Below, in pieces: positions 56,593 through 64,000 of a stretch of 64,000 nucleotides of DNA; the first letter of the stretch is position 1, and every line of letters begins with the position of its first letter. Below the pieces are notes generated by a model. The model ran no database searches, was not told the origin of the DNA, and worked only from the letters and a program-made list of their open reading frames with translations. The DNA comes from Ophiosphaerella korrae. Taxonomy: Eukaryota; Ascomycota; Dothideomycetes; Pleosporales; Phaeosphaeriaceae. Location of the stretch: the NCBI GenBank assembly GCA_028456385.1, contig JALNQF010000151.1, forward strand, positions 1 to 64,000, given 5' to 3'. The position numbers and the translations under genes are program-made.

Positions 56593-57232
56593 TGTGACTG
56601 GTTCCTTCTTTTCTCTAATCTCGGGAAGTTGGTCTCTCAATATTCCTAAAATGCGGTTATACACCAATTCTCTTGAAGGAAGAATTCAAGGTAAGTCACG
56701 TAGCGATGTTCTAAGGATCTTAGGCTTGATATCGGCTCAAACAATCACTTTCAAACGACTCGTACTCCGTTTCGTTAACATGAAGACCTTGATCTGCGGG
56801 GCAAATGGATGAATACTTGGGACAGACTTGATTTAGGCTTTCTGGGCCTATTCGTGGTCTATCACGCCAGTTGCAGTTGAATCGATTACGATTGAAAAGG
56901 GTGATGACGTTGTGTAAAAGGCACGTTATTAGCTTCACAACTTAGCGCCGCGCTAGTCTTTCCATGCATCTCAGCCCTGCGACCCCAATCGACAACGTTA
57001 ACCACACAATTATTCCCAGGCCATCTCCGCCATCATAAATTCCAAAACCGGACTGGCCTCTAGCATCGTGTCACCTCCTGGCTTCCCCAGCCCTAATATG
57101 TACACGTATACAAAAGAGCATCTTAATTCGTACTCAGGGTATCCCAAAAATACAACCCACAAACGCCTGCACCATACGCAATGCAACAAAGTAACAAAGC
57201 AACAGAATCTTCAAACTGTATCAATTTTCCCT
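56593..57232. other. Intergenic, no gene seen
   Basis: About 640 bp between the AlkB-like gene start and the kinesin stop, both on the reverse strand. An in-frame extension of the AlkB frame to 56,667 has no ATG. No element recognised. Confidence 0.5.
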
Positions 57233-60200
57233 TCAGCTCTCGGTAGACTCTTCACTTCCCTCGCTCGAGAAATAACTCTGATCAAGTCGCAAGATCCATT
57301 CGATTTTCTCGCGTTCGCTACGGGTACGGAAAATATACGTGTTTGATCGAGCAAAAATGGCGAAAATTGTGTCCTTCTGGTGGGTTGTTACGCTGGCGTT
57401 CGCGCCGGCCACCTGTTGTGTAGTACTGCCATTGAGAAGTCTGGCGATCTGGGGCGAGTGGTCTACGCGTGCTGTCGAGATGTTAATTGCGTTGATTTCA
57501 TCGCCGTCTGTGCTGTAGATATGCATGTATGGTTTGCGTAGTTCGACAAATCGCCGTATCCAGCGCGTGTTTGTTGGATCCGGAGTGAGGAGATATGAGG
57601 ACTTGAGCAGATTTGGGTTCTTGGATACGAAGCGGACGGTTGCAGTGAGACTGGGTGTAGGTATTGGCAGAGGCGAAGCAGACCGCGGTGCAAAGGCAGC
57701 GCCATTGGTTGGCGGTTCGAGGTTTGTGGAGTTGAGAATGATTTCTGCTGGAGCTTTCTTGGTTTGCCATAGGCCGATGACCCGCTGCAAGAGGGCGGTT
57801 TGGCGGTCGTCTAGTTCCGGTGTAGATTCTGTGGAAGACAAGTTCGGGACAGTAAGCGCTTTTGAGGACAGTACGGAACGTGCTGTTTCTACCTCTGCAA
57901 TGCGACGACGACGCTTTTCAATGCCGATGAAGTCGCGCACCAATGAGACACCGCGTGGTGTCCACCCAGCAAGCTGCTCTTCACCTTTGATATAGTCATC
58001 TCGAGTGTTCATCCGCCAAAGATCCGTTGCTCGTTTAACAGACGTAGGACGAATAGCTACATTGAAAATGCCAACAGTTGAGTGCACAACCTTGACCGTA
58101 TTCCAGAGAGTCGCTAATGAGAAGAGTGACGCTTGTCGAACAAATGTCCGGCCTCGTATCTGCAACCCTAGGTCGATCGAAAATGTCATTGGCGCAACGA
58201 GCTTCGAAGATGTGACGTTGAACAGTAAAGTGGCTTGGACCCGATATTTATCCTGTGTAGCACGGTCTAGTAGAAGTGAGCCATGAGCGGTACTGTCCCA
58301 TCGGCCCACGAATTTTACGTTCGAAGTGCCGTCAGCATGGTCCCGAACAACTGGTGGGGCGATCAGATCAATAGGTACTTCCTTGACAGGTGAGTCGATA
58401 CCAGGCGAGTTACCAGAGGCATCGATAAGACGAATGCGGCCCATGCGCATTGAAGTAATATTCTCCCACTGCAACGTTTCGCCGGAGGTATGTGTGAGAT
58501 TCACCACAATCCGGCGAGCCAGACCTTGATGAAGCTGATACACTCCAGCATCTATGACGCTGCTTTGTGTAACTTCAACTGGCTGATATGTTCCATTGTC
58601 CGTGATTTCATGAATCTGAATGCGTGAGAAGATATCATGAGTATCTTCAGTGTAGAATTCCGATTCTGGTAAGCGTGCATTGCGCCGTTTCTGCTTTGGC
58701 TTGTCTGCAGTATCACGCATATCGTCCCAGCTTAATAACTTGTCGAGGTGTATCTCTGTGACTTTTGCAAAGATAGAGATCCGAAGGAAGATGTCACGGG
58801 GGCTGGGATATGGTAGGCTCATGCTATGCACACTCTCGAAACGGACCGGGCCCTCGTCAAAATCGGTGATCCATGTAGTCGTCGTTGCACCACTTTCATC
58901 CGAAATGCCGGGCAGAAAGAGGACAGCATGTACCTTTGTGCCTTCGCGCTCTGGGAAGCCTACAAACTCATGCATGCCAACGTTGAATTTTAGTGTCGTT
59001 GAGGGTGCCTCCGCAGACGAGGGCTCCAGCGACAGGCGGATGATGCCGATGGGATTCGCCGTGTAAGGTGAGATAACGTCGAGGCTAAAGTCTCTCACTC
59101 TAGACTCGAAGACAGCCGCAAGCGGAACATCAACATCGCCAATGCGCGAGAATTCTGGCATACAAGGCTCGGAGAACGGTGACTCGGGATTGAAGTGCTG
59201 AAAGTATTCAGGCCGGTCCATGTACTGGTTGATCTGGTGCATGCGTCGGACGCGCTGCCGAAGCTTTTGTAGCGACCACAGATGGACAACATCATTCCTG
59301 AAATCAATGACACGAATGCCAACGCAAGGCTTTGAGGCACTTTCGAGGCAATCGTCCTCTTCGCCTGGAATACCCATGTTGACTAGATCGTATGACGAAG
59401 GGACACAGTGACCTACGTCAACGATGCAAAATTGGAATACAACCCTCTTCCCCATCTGCTGGCTCATGATTTGGGCTTCCTTCATAGTTGCAGCATTTTG
59501 AAGGATCGTTTCTGCCATCGTCACGTACTTGCGGTGCCGCCACTGTTGGAAGACCTTTTTCGTCAATTCAAGCCGCCGCTCATTTTCCTTGTCATCCTGG
59601 TTATCGTCTTGGTTGTCATCTTTTGCTTCTGTTTCTGTAGCCTCGTCTGTCTCAGGTGTAGGTTCGTGTCCGAGTTTCCTGAGTTGACGTGCGAATGCCT
59701 CCTTTTGTTCTTGCATTTTTTTCTCCATCTCCGTTTTTGCAGCACGAAGCTCTTCTAGCTCAACTTGGGCTTCTGCATCGGCTTTTAGTTTAGCTTGGTA
59801 GTCTTCCTTGTGCTGATTGAATCTGTCTTGCTGCATATCATCCCGCATCTCTTGCATCTTATCACTACCTTCATGCTGCGGTGTTGAAGGATGTTGCGGT
59901 GTAGAAGGCATAGTCAGCATCGTGTCAAGAGAGAAGTTGTCAAGAGTACCGCCAGATGCGTACTTCTCCCTGAGAGGATATGAAGAAGTAGACTCCATGT
60001 CCTCGTCACCTGTCCAGATCCGGCTCTCGGGACGTTTCCGGATCTCTCGAAGACGATTCAGATCCTGAAACAACGCATCAAATTCTTCATCTCCAAGATC
60101 CTCCACTCGCTTGTCCGTGCCCACTAATGCAGTGAGTGCTTCTCTTCGGGCATACGTAAATTCAGACTCTCTGCCTCGTTGCCAGAGTGCAGGTGAACCA

Positions 60201-62175
60201 GCTCTTGGACTGTCGGAATCGAAATCGGAGTTGGCAATGCTAATGGTACTAAAAGATCTATCGTGACCTGGCCGTGGCGCAGGGGACGGTGAGTTGAGTT
60301 GGCTCGGTGTGACTGAATGGCGTAGAAGACTCGTCCCTATCTCCGCGCGCTCGGCTCTTGCTTCTTGCGGATTGTTAAAGCGAAAAATGTGAAAGTCGCC
60401 CAAAATCATGCGATGACCACTCTTAAGGACCCTCGGCTTGTTGATGCGGACTCCGTTCACCATGACACTTGCTGTCTCTTTTGGTATTACTGTGACCCTG
60501 CCGTCTACATTCTCAAAGGTACAATGATCAGCCAAGATCTGGGAGCCGTTTAGGCGTATTTGTGCAGTCTGGCCTTCGATATCAGAGTTGCCAACGGTTG
60601 TCGTCCCCGGCTTCAAATTGTACACCAGGCACTCTGTCAGGAGCGGATCATCACTCAGATTGACCAAATGTGGCATATTCTTCGGTGTTGATAGGCCAAC
60701 AAACCCCTTTTCAATGCTAATACCCAACTCTTCCAAGGCAGCTTCTCGCTCTTTGTGAATTTCTTCGGTCTTGGCAAGCTTCTCTTCCCACGTTTCGTTC
60801 AGGTCTTTGTAGAGTTTTTCAGACTGGTTCAGCTGCTCCACGATTTCAGCCTTCGATACCTTTTTGACTGTGCCATCCTCTTGAGCTATGGAGACCATTT
60901 GCTTGTCCAGAGGCGTGTCAGGTGCATATTGTTCTTCAGCCGTTCCACCAGCACCACCCGAAGCGCCCCCGGTGAGCTGTGAGCGAAGTTTTTGCAGTTC
61001 TTCTTGCAGTTCTCTAATCATGCGAGCATTTGGATCTTCATTGACCACAGCGTGATTCTTGATACGTTTGGCTGAATCGGCATATCGCAGGGTCGACAAA
61101 GTCTCTTCGAAGTTGATATCAGCTGGTGAGATTGCAGCAATCATAGCCGTCATGCTGTTACCACCCAAAGAGTCCTTCAAAAGCCAGGTAAGAATCGAGT
61201 CTCGGTATGGCACCTGCACCTTCTTTTTCCCGCTAGACATATCAGCAAGCGATGCAATGACACGACCCAGTGTCGAAAGCGATCTGTTGATCTCTGCACC
61301 TTCCTTCAAACGTGCTCCGGTAGCTCCGGTAGATGTTGCTCGTTCTGAACCAGCTAAATCCACCAGACTGATCTTGGCTACCCTCTCCCCGCTCATGCTG
61401 GTTTGAACATCGTGGCGTTTCTGGGTCAGGGTCAGGGTGAAGACGGCGTGTGATCGCGAGGACGTCTCGTTCATATTTGTCGCTGCAACGGTACGGGCCT
61501 TGTTTCCTTCGTCCATCAGATTCTCTACCTCGGCGAAGGACTGCACGACCAGTTTCGCCAAGTCTTCGACATATGGGCCGGTAGACGGATGCTCTCGCAC
61601 TCGCAAGTTTCCCTTGTTGGAGGGGTTGAGAAGATCTCGTACGCGTTCGTTATAGATTTCCAGGTAAGAGACCTCGACAGTGCAGCTTAGGTTCTTGTCC
61701 AGCTGCATCTCCTTGATACGCTCGAACATGTCTTGACAAATCTTGGGGATGATGCCGTATTCCTGGCCATAACCCATCATCGAGTAGGACTTTCCTGAGC
61801 CGGTCTGACCATATGCAAAAATACAGTTGTTGTAGCCTTGGAACGCATTGTCTAGCAGGGGCTTGCCGAGGTCTTCGTGGAGGTTGTCCTGGCCGGCATA
61901 GTTCGGAGCTTTGCGGTCAAAGGACCAGTACGATCTATCGAAGGCGAAGGTCTTGCTGCCCTCAAAGGCTTTGGCGTTCTTTCCTTTGGCCTCGTAGCCA
62001 TGCGGAGGTTTGATTATAGTCTGGTCGCCCTTCATCTGCACAATGCATTGTGCCTTGCGGTCGATTTCTGGCGCCTGTCAGCTGCAGTCTTCGGCTGAGT
62101 GTTGCATGTGGTACCTCGTCCATTGAAGGGCCTGCATCGCACCACCACCTTGATATTTCCTCCTCCAGACGCCAT
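57233..62175 (-). CDS. unc104: Kinesin-3 motor, Unc104/KIF1 type
   Basis: Plus-end-directed microtubule motor for vesicles and early endosomes. A 61-bp first exon (62,175-62,115; MASGGGNIKVVVRCRPFNGR) joins after a 47-bp intron to one 4.8-kb exon (62,067-57,233), giving 1,631 residues, the usual length. The motor domain has the P-loop YGQTGSGKSYSMMG (about residue 107), switch I NMNETSSRSHAVF and switch II SLVDLAGSERA. Then come a neck coiled coil (IRELQEELQKLRSQL), an FHA domain (about 490-590; TTVGNSDIEG, ADHCTFENVDG), coiled coils with Gln/Glu/Lys repeats, the KIF1-type central region, and a C-terminal PH domain (about 1,500-1,615; TRWIRRFVELRKPYMHIYS, EREKIEWILRL). The PH domain binds phosphoinositides on cargo. 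It is divergent from TRM5. Confidence 0.96.
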
Positions 62176-62553
62176 GGTGGCTGCGTAGAGGTAATTGTGC
62201 TCAGGGTTGGGTGTGTGTGTCAGGAGGAGCAGCCAGTGGATGGCTCAAATGGGGACAGGATTCATGTGCAGTATTTGCGAGTCTTCATGGCACGTCTCGA
62301 GGGTCCAGGGGCGGTTCAGCGGTTCAGGAGGTCTTGTTTGGCGGAGGCAGTGTTGTGTTGTTGAATCGCGGTCAAGGCAACTTCTTGAGATTGCGCGAAT
62401 CCTTGCCGCGGTCATGCATGCGGGCGTCCCGGTCGGGGTTAATCCTAGCCAGTGACGCTTGTGTCGACCACAAAAGACCCTGGCCCACTTTGGACTCCAA
62501 ACAAAGAGTCAGATCAAGATTGCAGAAAAATTACATCCAGCCAACCCACGCCA
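62176..62553. promoter_or_regulatory. Divergent promoter, unc104 / TRM5
   Basis: A 378-bp gap shared by two divergent housekeeping genes. A GTGTGTGTGT run lies near 62,212. No TATA box is apparent on the TRM5 side. Confidence 0.45.
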
Positions 62554-64000
62554 ATGTATACAGACGACATGTTTGCCCCGCCGGTTAACCGCGCCATGAA
62601 GGTGCTGGATCGGACCTTCTTCCAAAAAATAATTCCCACGTCGGCTGCCCGCATCTTCAACAACAAAGACATCTCAAGATGTCGCAAGGAGCTCACTGCA
62701 AGCCGCGACACCCTACCCAACAACCGGGTAGACCCCATCAGGCCAGACACAGATACCGAGAGGGCGCAGAAGGGCGGGAAATGCCTGGTGCTGCGGCCAG
62801 AGGTTGTGCATAGTGGTGAGTTTGGCGCTGCACGCGACACGCTGAAATGCTGAGTCTGAACGACAGGCAGATCGCAACACTTGGAGCCCCCGACTATGTG
62901 ACCTCGAGCAGGATGGTACCTTGGGAGTGATCCCCTTCCAACTCCATCTCGACTACGACTTCTTCACATACTCGGAGATCACAGGGGCGATAATACCCCC
63001 ACCGGAGAAAAAGACCGATGACGAAATACCCCAAGGCTTTGCGCTGGCTGGCCATGTCGCCCACTTGAACCTCCGCGAGCGGTATTGGCCCTACAAACAC
63101 CTCATTGCTGCTGTCCTCGCCGACAAGAACCCTATGGTGAAGACGGTTATCAACAAGCTGAACGATGTGGGAACCGAAAACGCATTTCGCACATTCCAGT
63201 ACGAGGTTTTACATGGCCCCGACGAGATGAATGTTGAACTTCGCGAACAGGGCTGCACATTCAAGTTTGACTTCGCCAAGGTGTACTGGAACACGAGACT
63301 CCATACCGAGCACGAGCGGTTATGCAACATGTTCCAAGAGGGCGAAGCGATATGCGATGTGATGGCCGGCGTCGGGCCGTTCGCCATTCCTGCAGGAAAG
63401 AAAAAGTGCTTTGTGTGGGCCAACGATCTGAATCCAGAGAGCTACAAGTCGCTGGTCAACAACATCAAACTTAACAAGGTTAGTGACTTTGTACAGCCGC
63501 AGAATACAGACGGGGCCAATTTCATTCGGCAAGCATCTGCCAGCTTACTCAATAGTGAGCATTCTGTCGATATCTATCCCAAAGTAAAGAGCTCCAGAAG
63601 TACTCCAGCCAATAGGCCAGAGCCAGAAAAGACGCTGATACAGCCCCGTATTTTCTCGCATTTCGTCATGAATCTCCCAGCAAGCGCCATCACATTCCTC
63701 CCTTCGTTCATCGGCCTATACTCGAATGTACCAGGCATGCCTGCAGACGAGATCAAAAAGCTCTTGGCGCCACATACCGGGCAGAAGCTCCCCATGGTCC
63801 ATGTCCATTGCTTCAGCACTAAGAGTGACGACAACGTGGCAGAGACTAAAGAGATATGTGAAGAGCTATCACGACAATTGCAATACATAATCACGCCTGA
63901 GACACCGGAAGTACGGATCTGGGATGTGAGAGACGTGGCGCCAAAGAAACGGATGTTCTGCGCTAGTTTCCGACTTCCAGAGGAGGTTGCCTTCCGACAA
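62554..64000 (+). CDS. trm5: tRNA (guanine-37-N1)-methyltransferase Trm5, 3' end cut off
   Basis: Methylates guanine 37 next to the anticodon, preventing frameshifting; in yeast it acts in nucleus and mitochondria. Two exons are visible (62,554-62,815; 62,871 to the window end) with a 55-bp intron that uses the GGCAG acceptor to keep phase. The N-terminal domain has MFAPPVNRAMKVLDRTFF. The D2 domain has GFALAGHVAHLNLRERYWPY. The catalytic domain shows ICDVMAGVGPFAIPAG (SAM site), WANDLNPESYKSL and HFVMNLPASAITFL, with the NLPxxA motif that contacts guanine. The frame is open to base 64,000, ending PEEVAFRQ, so only the last few residues are missing. Confidence 0.95.

Overview
The window looks like nuclear DNA of a filamentous ascomycete (Pezizomycotina). 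Its genes carry short introns, mostly 46-120 bp, with GT...AG ends and CTAAC/CTGAC-like branch sites. The gene set includes Zn2Cys6 and C2H2 regulators with a fungal-specific domain, a purine hydroxylase, a tyrosinase and a kinesin-3. A large AT-rich block has almost no CpA or TpG dinucleotides, as expected from repeat-induced point mutation (RIP). I cannot name the species or class from the sequence.

Bases 1 to about 12,220 are a gene-free RIP-degraded repeat island. A complete Ty3/gypsy chromovirus (535-7560, two 429-bp LTRs, CCTAT target duplication) sits inside an older element with roughly 220-240 bp terminal inverted repeats (about 1-241 and 11,205-11,430). The older element holds a long, unidentified reverse-strand reading frame. 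A further copy of the repeat end lies at 11,531-11,762.

The island stops sharply about 250 bp upstream of xanthine dehydrogenase (12,475-17,040). That gene is followed by a 230-bp TA-flanked MITE, a C2H2/fungal-specific-domain regulator, an amidase and a phenol-hydroxylase-like flavoprotein. The first four genes look like nitrogen and aromatic scavenging functions. Next come a spherulin-4-like protein, a weakly supported small ORF zone, a one-pass membrane protein with a cysteine module, a LanC-like protein, a seven-exon tyrosinase and a hypothetical protein.

From 36 kb the genes are mostly housekeeping: RPB4 divergent from a LIM-RhoGAP (Lrg1-type), then a trans-aconitate-methyltransferase-like enzyme. 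These are followed by a tight LaeA-like methyltransferase / FAD monooxygenase / alcohol dehydrogenase trio, a secreted protein built of three cysteine modules, and a small unrecognised three-exon protein. The window ends with a Zn2Cys6 regulator, an AlkB-type dioxygenase, kinesin-3 (Unc104) and the 5' part of TRM5, which runs off the edge.

Exon joins below were worked out by hand. For every multi-exon gene listed the reading phases close exactly, except the cysteine-rich protein at 48,842-49,830, where the first join is unresolved.
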